Origin: Haliclona indistincta
Taxonomy: Eukaryota; Porifera; Demospongiae; Haplosclerida; Chalinidae
DNA: 64,000 bases
Assembly (NCBI GenBank): GCA_964017065.1
Contig: OZ024787.1
Span: forward strand, 7,611,899-7,675,898
Direction of reading: 5' to 3'
The position numbers were made by a program, and so were the translations under genes. The notes beneath the pieces are model-generated. The model was not told where the DNA came from. It searched no databases and saw nothing but the letters and a program-made list of their open reading frames with translations. This document shows positions 33,950 to 45,100 of this stretch, one piece after another (the first letter of the stretch is position 1; each line of letters starts with the position of its first letter).

Positions 33950-34238
33950 AATGTATGTGCGAGGTCTACCCAAACACTCAATTTTTTTCCACTCTGTGAG
34001 ACTGCACCTTGTCGTTGGTAGAGTGGCTGAGTATCCATTGTGGCTGGTTAAAATTTCTAATGCCATATTTGGGGAAACCAAGACAGTCTCTGTATATTGT
34101 CGAAGATCAACCAAAGGTAGGCTACTTTTTGTGCTTAACAATTTTTTTCACATTTTTATTTTTGTAGGTGATGATGATACCAATGACATTGTTCAACCAA
34201 TAGCTATACGAAACATGTTCAAAATAAAGTATTATTAA
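33950..34238 (+). CDS. two-exon fragment inside the Helitron, possible captured host gene
   Basis: The acceptor 'tctcccccacag' opens an exon at 33950-34116 (MYVRGLPKHSIFFHSV...), which ends at GTAGGC. The acceptor 'tttttgtag' opens a second exon at 34168-34238, ending in TAA (GDDDTNDIVQPIAIRNMFK...). Junction phase 1 agrees. About 79 residues are visible with no signal peptide and no domain I recognise. It lies between the Rep gene and the terminal palindrome, where captured fragments or accessory frames are known in Helitrons. It could instead be a chance open frame. Confidence 0.4.
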
Positions 34239-34308
34239 GAAACTTTTTATTAAAATTTTTGACGATTATTATAAATTTTTATGAATAAAATTAAGAAAAA
34301 TGGATACA

Positions 34309-34917
34309 AACAAGAAATAAAAAGATTTCTAACGAAATCAAAAGGATGTAGGGATGGTAGATTAGCAATGAAGAAATCTGTCACTGGTCCACAATGTAAA
34401 CAAACAAGGAACTACCCTGGAATGGTAAGACGATTGACTTGCTAACAGACCATAGATCCCTACATCAGTGGCTGCACATAAGGATTGGATCTAGAGTGAA
34501 CTAATGTTACCTATGATGCTGTTATTGATCCAATTATTAGTGTTGTTATCAGATCAGGGCTTCAAATTAGCACTAGCCAGCTAGCCCAGGGCTAGTAAAA
34601 TATAGCTTGGTCTAGTAAAATATACAGGTTGGTAGCCCAGCTGGCTATATTTATACACTTACTGCAGAATTTGACTGGAACAAGTTGATTAATGCTTAAA
34701 ATTAGCTTAATCTAAGTTAAACCCCATTACTCTAGATCCAATCCTTATGTGCAGCCACTGATGTAGGGATCTATGGTCTGTTAGCAAGTCAATCGTCTTA
34801 CCATTCCAGGGTAGTTCCTTGTTTGTTTACATTGTGGACCAGTGACAGATTTCTTCATTGCTAATCTACCATCCCTACATCCTTTTGATTTCGTTAGAAA
34901 TCTTTTTATTTCTTGTT
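34309..34917. repeat. 609-bp terminal palindrome of the Helitron
   Basis: The arms 34309-34496 and 34730-34917 are each 188 nt and appear to match as exact inverted repeats, with a 233-bp loop. The outer end contains a mini-hairpin (GATTTCGTTAGAAATC). Homologous arms with other loops occur at 20341-20701, 36669-37072 and 50522-50907. Confidence 0.85.
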
Positions 34918-35819
34918 CACAGTCGTACAGTGCACGTGAAAGCCGCTCAGTGGCACGGATCCGTTACAGTACATCGTATTAGAACATCTTTCTTCCCAGT
35001 TGGAAGCGCGGGTTGCCACGGCTGCTCTGGATGTCACTGTTAGGTTGCCGAGGCCCGAAAAGTTGCTGCTCATGACTCTCTCTCTGCCGTGAAGAAGGGA
35101 CTGATTTAGTATTTTATCATGGCCCTCTCGCAGTGGATGAGGCCTCTGGGTGCACTGGCTGAGGCTCTCAGGCTTGCTCGACAATAAAAGCAATTGCCCG
35201 CATGAGAGACTCTCGTCAGTCTCCGAGTCACCAACTCATCACTTCTTATCTTCCAGAAACTTTGTTATTTTGTGGAGATGCAATGCTTCTATGGGTGTCC
35301 CATTGCAGGTCTCTGGACTGTCTTGCTTAGTTAGGTTAGTTTTTTATTATTTCTACCTTTAGTTAGTTAATTTCGTTGTAAATATTGCCACTTTCATTAT
35401 TATATTATTATTATCAACAGAAAACAAAACACAACATAGATGAATGATTATACCTGACTGAATAATAAATATTGATAGATAAGCGATAAATGATGCAATA
35501 TAAGGCATATAATTATGGCAATGAACAAGCAATAATACAATAATATAAGTGACTTGAGTTGAAAGTTTGAGACTATCATGCATAAGTAAAAAAAAAGAAA
35601 TAAAGAAAAAACCAATGAATAGATGATGATAAAAAGTTAGAACAGTACCTCGAATTACTCAATGTGCCATCTAAGTAGGGAAGAGGAGCAGAAGAGCTGT
35701 TGAGCCACATTACATGCAAAGCATACTCCCATAAATATATGATTTTTGAGACTGAGCAATCTGCGAACACGTATATGCCGGATAGTCTATACACCATGCT
35801 GAGTGCTGCAGCGCCTATA
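34918..35819. other. between Helitron and short copy, no gene seen
   Basis: No convincing coding exon. Several short frames on both strands lack splice signals. Confidence 0.4.
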
Positions 35820-37072
35820 TTAGGGAGACACGGTAGTGTCTCCCTATGTAGGGTTGAACGAGAAAACAAGATGGCGGCTACATACATGTATTAGCGTTCA
35901 AACGCTGATATTTCGCCTGGTGATGAATTTTAAACGTCCAAAGACACTTAGATCTGCTCTCTGGCGTTGCCCCATCTTACAGTAGCAAGGAGATCGCTCG
36001 AAATTGTTGCTAAAGTGACGAACCTGGAAACGGTGAAAATCGAGTTTCGTCATCTTCGTTTTCTTCTTTCTTTCTTTCTTCTTTCTTTCTTCAACTCGCC
36101 TAGCGCCTTTACGCGAGCAGTGCCGAGACCAAAACATCCACGAACATTCGTGAAATTCTCCTGGCAGGTGCCTTTTGAGCATTGTTTTTAGCGAAACGGC
36201 GATCTGAATTCCGCGAGTTCTCGATCGTGATCCATTGTGAGCTAAGTGTTAGACGCCATTATTGCGATTGCGCAACTCGCACGTGACCAAGCAGTGGCTA
36301 GCGCACGTGACCAAGCACTAGCTTGAGTATCGCCATATTTGTCTGGAGTCTTCGAATAACGGCAAACTCGTGTAGGATCGCCATTCTGCGCTTGCCAGAT
36401 ATAATTATAACCGGCGTTCAAGTCTACAAAAATAAGTGTGGGCGGGGCTCGTATGCACTGCATGCATGCATGAATGCGTAGGCGAGCTGGTATGTACCAC
36501 ATAACAAATAATTTTTAATTTTAGCAACAAGTTTAAAATTGTTAATAATAAAGAAAAGCCATCAGCAACTGGAAAACTAAGCCAATGGTGGAAACCATGA
36601 CAAAGACGACTCAGTACATGCATGATATTGAACTGCACTTCACTGAAAATAAAAAAAGGACACAAACAAGAAAATAAAAAGATTTCTATCGAAATCAAAA
36701 GGATGTAGGGTTGTGAAATCTACCACTGGTCCACAATGTAATCTAACAAGGAACATGCATGGAATGGTAACACGATTGACTTGCTAACAGACCATAGATC
36801 CCTACATCAGTGGCTGTACATAAGATCAAGAATTATTTTGTCACAAGCAGAATCCAATTCAATTTAATGCATGTCTGGTGTCAGTCAACAGTAACTAGCT
36901 GAATTAGCTATAGCCAACCACAGCAGCCACTGATGTAGGGATCTATGGTCTGTTAGCAAGTCAATCGTGTTACCATTCCATGCATGTTCCTTGTTAGATT
37001 ACATTGTGGACCAGTGGTAGATTTCACAACCCTACATCCTTTTGATTTCGATAGAAATCTTTTTATTTTCTT
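35820..37072 (+). mobile_element. non-autonomous Helitron-family element, copy 2
   Basis: Starts TTAGGGAGACAC with the same hairpin as the 10-kb element. It matches that element for about 370 bp, then has its own middle, and ends in a palindrome at 36669-37072. Its loop resembles those of copies 1 and 3 but not that of the autonomous element, so the short elements form one subfamily. No coding capacity. Confidence 0.7.
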
Positions 37073-37073
37073 T

Positions 37074-37635
37074 TATATTGCCTACGGACTGGGATTGGAC
37101 ACTAGCTCACGTGAGCGCATAGTAACAATGCATTTTTGGTGCGTGCACTCCGCGTTGCGCTTGACCCAAATGCCGCAATACATTTAGCGAGCAGAAAGTC
37201 GTGAACTTTGTGTACCTCTACTGCAAATACTAACTGTTTTTAGTGTACGCTGTTGCTTTATAATTGTTATTCACGTTGATCAATGTGGTGTAGGCATGCT
37301 TTTCAGCGCCTAGGGCGATACTGCAGTGCAGAATTCGTACTTGTTAGTGACCTTTTTTGTGTACCTCTAGACGCAACATGACAAATATCCGAATAAATTC
37401 AATACCTTGGAGCTACTGTTCGATGATTCGAATATGGTTTAGGCTATAATCTGTATGCAGACAAAGCGTTATCTCGTTGCAAAACGCCTTTGATTCAATT
37501 TCGGGCAGTTTTTGTATTAAGTAATACTGTAACCATGCAGAACCACGCCGTATCCAAGGGAAAAATTCACTTCCAGCGCAACGCGGAGTGTACACGGAAA
37601 TGCCCAGTGTCCAATCCCAGTCCGTAGGCAATATA
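37074..37635. mobile_element. 562-bp element with long TIRs
   Basis: The left end TATATTGCCTACGGACTGGG is matched exactly inverted at the right end, giving at least 30 bp of perfect TIR bounded by TA. A further inverted pair inside involves 'tccgcgttgcgct'. It abuts the palindromic end of copy 2. TA ends suggest a Tc1/mariner-type MITE; no transposase is seen. Confidence 0.65.
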
Positions 37636-39076
37636 ATATCTATGGTCATAGCATGCGATATGCGCATATGCCTGCTAACAAGCCCCGCCCACATCAAAAT
37701 CATTGCGTGCTGACATTTTGTAGGCACGCCCAGTAGTTTATCACACCATGTGGTCAGCATTGCTTAGCTTCTAATTGCATGCTAAAATTGCTGCAGCTTG
37801 AGGCATTCTGCCTGAATAGGAATCATGTAGCAGTTACCTACTGTGTTGTTAAATTTACAGCTAGTCTCTCATCAATGATGAGTCTTGCTGCAGTTTTATT
37901 TTATATTGAGTACAGCACACTTGCTGCAGATAGTTATCAGTAACTCTATAGGGCTGAAGGTGTCACAACATTTGTGGTCAAGACGGTCATGATCCAGCTG
38001 GTTGCTTTGTTGATGACAGGAGAGACCACTGTATAACAGGTGGTTTTCACTCAAAACCGTGAAAATCTGTGTGTGAATCTTGAGACTGCTATAATAATAA
38101 TTTAGTACTGGGCTTCTTCGTGAAATTAAACTTTTGAAAAGCTTAATTGGCTCAAAAAAATTAGTCCTTGCAGTGAAAGTTATTATGGTGTAGACGTACA
38201 TACCACTTCTGTTGTGATTGTCTGCAGGTTTGCAACAGTGGCGGTAATGCCTCCACCTGATGCGACACAGAATTTGTTGTCAACTGCATGGTATTGTTCT
38301 CACATTCGAGTCAATTTCACACAACCTCTGTACAGTACCAGAGACTCTCAGATTTTAATTTGAGCGCGATAGTAGCTGTTTTTATACCTTCGGGTCCAAT
38401 TACTAATATTCATGCTCGTACAATTGGGCAGCATACTCACCATAATATTTATGGCAAGCACGTATAGGTATTACTTCTCTGAAAACTGCTCATCAGGAGC
38501 TGGCAAGGTAACAGGGAGCAATCCTGTAAATGTTTTTATCTACTTTTTGTCACCATGTCTGTCCGTATGGCTGCTGAGGATTCAGTGCAGCTGTTCAGTA
38601 CCTGCCGGTCTAATCAGCACATCCATGAGCAGACTCCTGCAGCTGTTGTAGTATTTTAGAACTCAATTGTTGTCAATAGTTACATGCTGTAGTTGATAGT
38701 TGCTGAGCTCAGTAAAGGGAGCCACCATGCTTGCAGTATATTTCATATGGCTTCATCACAGTCAGATTGATGATGAGATAGTACTATAACTGGTACATGT
38801 GAGGTGATTGTGACAGACAGACTGTATGCATAAAAGTTCAGCTGGAAGGAAAAACGTGAACTGACATAATTATACAGCAAAATGCAGGTAAAAATTAATG
38901 TTAATTTTATTGCATGTGTACAGAATGATAATGAAAAAGTACATGTACATGGATTCGAAGATTATTGAAATTTGTGCCAAAAGTAATCAGTTTTGAATAG
39001 CAGTGATAGTTCTGGTAATATCGATTTTGTAGGTACATAATAATTATGTACCTACAATCGATATAGCTGAATGAAT
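37636..39076. other. intergenic, no gene seen
   Basis: Only short unsupported open frames. A 27-bp palindrome built on GTAGGTACATAAT lies at about 39031-39057. Confidence 0.45.
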
Positions 39077-39149
39077 ATAGTAGTAGCTGAATACTATGGA
39101 ATGCTCTATAATTATTATAGAGCATTCCATAGTATTCAGCTACTACTAT
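39077..39149. repeat. 73-bp near-perfect hairpin
   Basis: Arms of about 35 bp (ATAGTAGTAGCTGAATACTA... and its complement) with a loop of a few bases. No flanking target duplication was found. It could be a minimal palindromic element; a small-RNA precursor is possible but unsupported. Confidence 0.6.
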
Positions 39150-39493
39150 TTTAAATCTCAGCATGCGTCCCATCTATAGCTACTTTTTAATTCTTTTGAC
39201 TGGATATTCTGAAGATCTTTTTTTGTCCCGCGATCATACGCTATTTCCGTCTATCTTCACACCCATTTTATTATTGCTAGACCTACTTCGCGGATTATGT
39301 TTCGATTTGAGCGATGCATTCTGTAAAATTCCATGCAAGCCGAACTATAAAGAAAACATAACATAGTCTAATACTACCGCATACAGCTTGAAGCCTACAT
39401 TCACATCATGACTTATGAGTTATGGTCCGGCAGTATCCGTTTAGGGATTCAGAAGGCATGATCCTGTTTCCGCACCTGAGCAAGCGCAAAAAG

Positions 39494-39500
39494 TATAAAT
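39494..39500 (+). promoter_or_regulatory. TATA box of Reeler-DOMON gene 1
   Basis: TATAAAT lies 66 bp before the start codon. Its flanks differ from those of genes 2-4, which share one promoter block. Confidence 0.55.
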
Positions 39501-39559
39501 CAGGCACCAATATGCAGACCGGATCATCTTAGCATCTTTCTGCTACACTGACATAAAAG

Positions 39560-41453
39560 ATGGCTGTCAACTCCGCGTCAATATTGATTCTTGCCGCTGT
39601 CATAGCAGTGCTACTCAATCCGGGACATTGTTTTCCAGACGGAGCACCTAGTGATGCATGCATCAACTTGATACCATCTTCCGGCAGTCATAACTCAGGG
39701 CAGTCTGGTCAGACCCCGTACGTCCTCAACTTTGCTCCAGAGCTGAATGGAACGGTCTACACACCAGGACAAACCTACACCGGTAACTCAATAGCACGAC
39801 TGAGCTGTGCATCATTATAATGACATCTTTCTGATCATTCCAGTTACACTGAGTGGGAGCAATAGTGAACAATTTCGAGGATTTCTTGTGCAAGTCAGGT
39901 CCTCACCAGGTGATGCTATATTGGGAGGCATTGCGGAAAACAGTGGTGATGTTCGGCCTCATTCCTGCACTCCATCTGATGGTGGAGTGACACATAATTC
40001 ACGCACTGACAAATCAAGTATATCATTCCAGTGGACCCCAACTGCAGGGACTGGTGATGTTGTATTTAGGTAAGTACTTTTTCTGCTTACCGTTAAATTT
40101 TAGCTGCTCCAGTTAGCCTAGCTAGATATAATTATATTTTCATGTTTCATACAGGTACACAGTTGTACAAACACGATTTACTCATTGGGATGCTGCTAGT
40201 ACAGCTACATTCCAGGAGCAAGGCAAGTATTGTGACTTTGTAATAATTTATAATGCTTGCAAATCATTTGTATAGTTGTACCCACTGATCCTCCAGCAAG
40301 CAGTATCACCATTTTGAGCACTGGTATTGCCCCAAGTGTCGCAAGCGCCTCGTCAACAGCAGCTCCACAAGTTGTAATGACATCTTTTCAAGCTACACCA
40401 GCACCCACCAATTTACCAAGTTAGTCTTTGATCAATTATCTTTTACCATAATTGACCAAATAACTGCCAATAGATGTCATGCATGCTCACCATTTTGTCA
40501 TACATGATTTGCTAATTGTATTTGTTTGTCACTCAAACAGGACATCCAGTCATTACATTTTGATCTAAATTTTAAATGCACTGCATGACGAGATATTTAA
40601 TTTCTGTCATGTAGTGCAAACGATGTGCTCAGGAAGAATCAGTCTGGGGCGATGGTCCGCAGTCTGGACTGTCAGAGGAGAGTATGTCACTTTCATTGTG
40701 TCTGGTTCTGTTTCTCAGTCTTCTACTGGAGCCTATTTAGCTATTGGTTTCTCAGACAGCCGTAGTATGGTGAGGCTGGCATGCGACACTAGCATAATTT
40801 ATTTGTTTCTCTAGCCCAATAGTGACATAATAGTTGGAGGCAGTGACGGAAGCACCTCTTTTGTCAGTGACAGGTTAGTCGTTTAGCTACCTCCTCATTT
40901 GTATATCACAGTCATTTACACTATACTCACACTATATAACAACACATTTACACTGTCATTTCAAAATTATGTTTTCACAGATATGCAGGATCCCGCTCTG
41001 CTCCTCCTTCCGACCCCTCCCAAGACGTCACCAACACATCAGTTGTGCTGAATAATGATACAATCAGCTACACGTTCACTCGGCGGCTGAACACAGGAGA
41101 CACACAGAGAGATATTGTCCTAGGAGTGAGAGACACAATGTGCCGTTACATCCTATTTGCCTCTGGGACTGTGAGCAACATTGCAACTCAGTCCATTAAC
41201 TTCCATGGTAGCAGAACTGCTTTGTCAAGTGAACAAGTTTGCCTGTGTTGTAAGTGAAGCCACTAAATCTGAGTGCTCAAAATATTTATGTTCTCTTTCT
41301 CTTCTATTCTCCTTCAGCATCTGTGGGATGGAGAGCAACTAGTAAGACAGATACTATCACCTTTGCCGTGCATAAAAATTATTAATCTTTCTTTCTACAG
41401 GTTTTTCTGTGCTAGTGCTGCTGATAATTGCCGCTATGCATTGTTTATTGTGA
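39560..41453 (+). CDS. Reeler-DOMON protein 1 (9 exons, 406 aa)
   Basis: Exons: 39560-39782, 39844-40069, 40155-40222, 40276-40419, 40615-40769, 40815-40873, 40981-41249, 41318-41341, 41401-41453; the total is 407 codons. Residues 1-25 are a signal peptide. A Reeler domain ([37 protein letters not shown]) spans to about 172. A Ser/Thr/Pro linker (to about 220) precedes a DOMON domain ([33 protein letters not shown]). The C-terminus is a short hydrophobic tail (FSVLVLLIIAAMHCLL) directly before the stop, typical of a GPI signal or tail anchor. The arrangement resembles FRRS1/SDR2-type proteins without the cytochrome b561 part. DOMON domains bind heme or sugars; the ligand here is unknown. Intron 3 has a GC donor (40223-40224). 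Confidence 0.85.
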
Positions 41454-42130
41454 AGTGCATTTCATCCGGCAGTACAGGATGTGTGTTTATTTATTAGAAC
41501 ATGTTATACATCACCAGTTGCTCACTAGTTTATAAATTAAACTATTATAAACATCCCGATAACGATAATAATATTGTTGGTGTATAATAATATGCAGAAA
41601 TAATTGTAGTATTATTGTAGTATTAGCAGATTGCTCATCATCAATATTGCGTATCAGTGGATATTCAGAGAGGCGGGGTGCATTAATTTTAAATCAAACA
41701 TTTTTGTACAGCAATACTTTAACTACATGACCACAAGAGACAGAATTTAGTAGCGATCATTGGCTATTATGCGATGAATATGCGAGTAATTATCAAGGCC
41801 AGTTGTTGGGCTCGGGTACAGAATCAGATGAGGAAAGAAAGTGACTTGTACTTATTGTATGAGAATTTGTAAGGAGATGAGATTATGAAGGAAAGCAGTT
41901 TGACAAAATACAATTGCATCATAGATTATTATGGTTACCTATTATCTGCATGGTTTCATCAGCGGAGAGAATAAGTGCACAACTTCATTGCCGGTAAGTT
42001 GTCCCAACAGTTGGAACAACACACTGGACCTGAGCAAGTCCGGCAAGGAGACCTATTAATGAGCCCCTCCCACACAGAACTTCCGCGGTGTTAGGTATGA
42101 GTCTATCCTGTTTCCTGTCACTCGCGACTG
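41454..42130. repeat. duplicated spacer between Reeler-DOMON genes 1 and 2
   Basis: From about 41608 the spacer matches 58390-58810 and, interrupted by insertions, 60655-62470. Shared marks include 'ttggctattatgcgatgaata', 'gttgttgggctcgggtacag' and 'cctattaatgagcccctccc'. The tandem unit therefore includes 3' flank and promoter. Confidence 0.75.
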
Positions 42131-42192
42131 TATAAATGCCGGAAAACACTGCACTGAGCAGTAGGATCAGCACCAGGTCTCTCTGCAATACA
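42131..42192 (+). promoter_or_regulatory. core promoter and 5' UTR of gene 2
   Basis: TATAAAT at 42131-42137, then 'gccggaaaacactgcactga', then the ATG at 42193. The same arrangement occurs upstream of genes 3 and 4, with TATA 62-63 bp from the ATG in each case. Transcription probably starts near the 'ctgagcagtag' segment. Confidence 0.6.
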
Positions 42193-45100
42193 ATGGCGAT
42201 CATCAGCTCCACGATTTACCTGATTTTTGCTGTCACAGCAGTGCTACTTCGTCCAGGACATTCTTTCCCAAGCGGTGCACCTGGTGCTGCATGCATCAAC
42301 TTGACACCGGCTCGGAGTATTCACGGAGCGGGGCAGGCTAGTCCAACCCAGTACGTTCTCAACTTTGCTCCAGAGCTGAATGGAACGGTCTACACACCAG
42401 GACAAACCTACACCGGTAACTCAATAGCATTGAGCGGCTTACGGTGTCAATTATTATTATAATGACATCTTTCTGATCATTCCAGTTACACTGAGTGGGA
42501 GCAATAGTGAACAATTTCGAGGATTTCTTGTGCAAGTCAGGTCCTCACCAGGTGATGCTATATTGGGAGGTATCGCAGAAGACAGTGGTGATGTGCAGCT
42601 TCATGCCTGCACTCCATCTGATGGTGGAGTGACACATACTTCACGCACTGACAAACCAAGTGTATCATTCCAGTGGACCCCAACTGCAGGGACTGGTGAT
42701 GTTGTATTTAGGCAAGTACTTTTTTGCTTACCATTTAGCTGCTGCAGTTAGCCTATAGTTAGCTATAATTATTTTTTCGTGTTTCATACAGGTACACTGT
42801 TGTACAAACACTATCAATGCATTGGGATGCTGCCAGTAGTGCTATATTTCAGGAGCAAGGTATGTCAAATGATCTATAAATTACAATAATTATAATGGTT
42901 AAATTTGCATGCAGTTGGACCCACTAATCCTCCAGTGATCTCCACCACTGTTGCTATTGTCCCAAACACCACTGTGACACCTAGTATTGCCTCCATTATC
43001 GTCTCTCCAACAACTTCCGCTCAAGTTTCTTCTCAAATTCCTACTCAATCTCCTTCTGGAGTTCCTTCTCCTACAGATACACCACCCAGCAATTCAACAA
43101 GTTAGCCTTTGATGGCCTGCTTCAAAATAGACCACCATAATGAGCCCGTGAAATGCTACACTAGTGGTTATCTTTGTCAGTGGCAATGTTTCTGTGACTA
43201 GACATACTGTCTGTTTACATTGTACATTCCTTAACAGCTTGTAATTGATACACGGAATCCCCATTTGTTGTATGATTAAGTTAACCTTGTACCAAACACG
43301 ATAATTATTTGGCCATTGCCTTTGATCTTTATTGAATTTGCTGTGTTAGTGAACTGCATTACTTGAAGTTATTCTAATAGTGACAATGTGCTCTGGAGGA
43401 ATCAACTTAGGACAGTGGTCTGCAATCTGGTCTGTCGAAGGAGATTATGTCACTTTCACTGTCTCTGGTTCTTCCACTGGTGGATATGTTGCTATTGGCT
43501 TCTCAGACAGTCCCAGTATGGTGAGACTGAAGTTAATTGGAGTAATTCTAGTGCTTGATTTTTTCTCTATAGCCTAATAGTGACATCATAGTTGGAGGTA
43601 GTGACGGCAACAACTCTTTCGTTAGTGACAGGTTAGGAATGCTGTGTTCATGTATGAATCATTTGGACTAGGAGGAGGGCTAAACACGCATGCTCAAATT
43701 GCAATTCTCTATTTTAACCAGATATGCAGCGTTTCGCTCTCTTCCTTCTTCTGACCCTTCTCAAGATGTCACCAACACATCAGTTGTGCTGGCTAACAAC
43801 AGGCTCACCTTCACATTCACTCGGCGGCTAGACACAGGAGACACACAGAGAGATATCATCCTGGGCATTAGAGATACAATGTGCCGCTACATTCTATTTG
43901 CCTCTGGATCTGTGACTAGCATTGCAACTCAATCCATTTCGTTCCATGGTAGTAGTAGAAGTCTGTCTAGCGACCGAGTCTGTTTGTGTCAATGTGAGTA
44001 GCCATGCATGTCACTATCTCATCATTATAAATTTTCTAACCTGCTTATGCAGCTCCTCTTGCTGTTGTTACTAGTATTGCCTCCAATACTGTCTCTCCAA
44101 CACCTTCCTCTCAAGTTCCTTCCGAAATTCTTACTCCATCTCCTTCTGGAGTTCCTTCTCCTACAGATGTGCCACCCAGCAATTCAACAAGTTAGCCTTT
44201 TGATGGCCTGCTTCAAAATAGACCATATTATCATAATGAGCCCGTGAAATGCTACACTAGTGGTTATCTTTGTCAGTAGCAATGTTTCTGTGACTAGACA
44301 TACTGTCTATTTACATTCCTTAGCAGCAATTGATACATGGAATCCCCATTTGTTGTATGATTAAGTTAACCTTGCACCAAACACGATAATTATTTGGCCA
44401 TTGCCTTTGATCTTGAATTTGATGTTTAAATTAGTGAACTGCATTACTTGAAGTTATTCTAATAGTGACAATGTGCTCTGGAGGAATCAACTTAGGACAG
44501 TGGTCTGCAATCTGGTCTGTCAAAGGAGAATACGTCACTTTCACTGTCTCTGGTTCTTCCACTGGTGGATATGTTGCTATTGGCTTCTCAGACAGTCGCA
44601 GTATGGTGAGACTGAAGTTAATTGGAGTGATTCTAGTGCTTGATTTTTTTCTCTATAGCCTAATAGTGACATCATAGTTGGAGGTAGTGACGGCAACAAC
44701 TCTTTCGTTAGTGACAGGTTAGGAATGCTGTGTTCACGTGTGCATAATTTGTACTAGGAGGAAGGCTACACATGCGTGCTCAAAATTGCAATTATCTATT
44801 TTAACCCAGATATGCAGCGTTTCGCTCTCTTCCTTCTTCTGACCCTTCTCAAGATGTCACCAACACATCAGTTGTGCTGGCTAACAACAGGCTCAGCTTC
44901 ACATTCACTCGGCGGCTAGACACAGGAGACACACAGAGAGATATCATCCTGGGCATTAGAGATACAATGTGCCGCTACATTCTATTTGCCTCTGGATCTG
45001 TGACTAGCATTGCAACTCAATCCATTTCGTACCATAGTAGTAGTAGAAGTCTGTCTAGCAACCGAGTCTGTTTGTGTCAATGTGAGTAGCCATGCATGCA

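Larger units (their letters stand above)
24942..34917 (+). mobile_element. Helitron-like element, near complete, about 10 kb
   Basis: The left end is TTAGGGAGACAC followed by its hairpin partner GTGTCTCCC. About 370 bp from here match the ends of three short copies in this window. The right end is a 609-bp palindrome (34309-34917), also present in those copies. Between lies a Rep/helicase/OTU gene. The minus-strand end reads hairpin then CTAA next to T, like a Helitron 3' CTRR terminus, although it lies on the 5' side of the Rep gene. I saw no long flanking duplication, as expected for rolling-circle transposition. The element contains an internal 1,133-bp TIR insertion. Confidence 0.75.

Noticed and set aside
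39077..39149. microRNA gene
   Set aside because: The hairpin is almost perfectly palindromic, more like a foldback element. There is no expression evidence, so it is listed only as a repeat.
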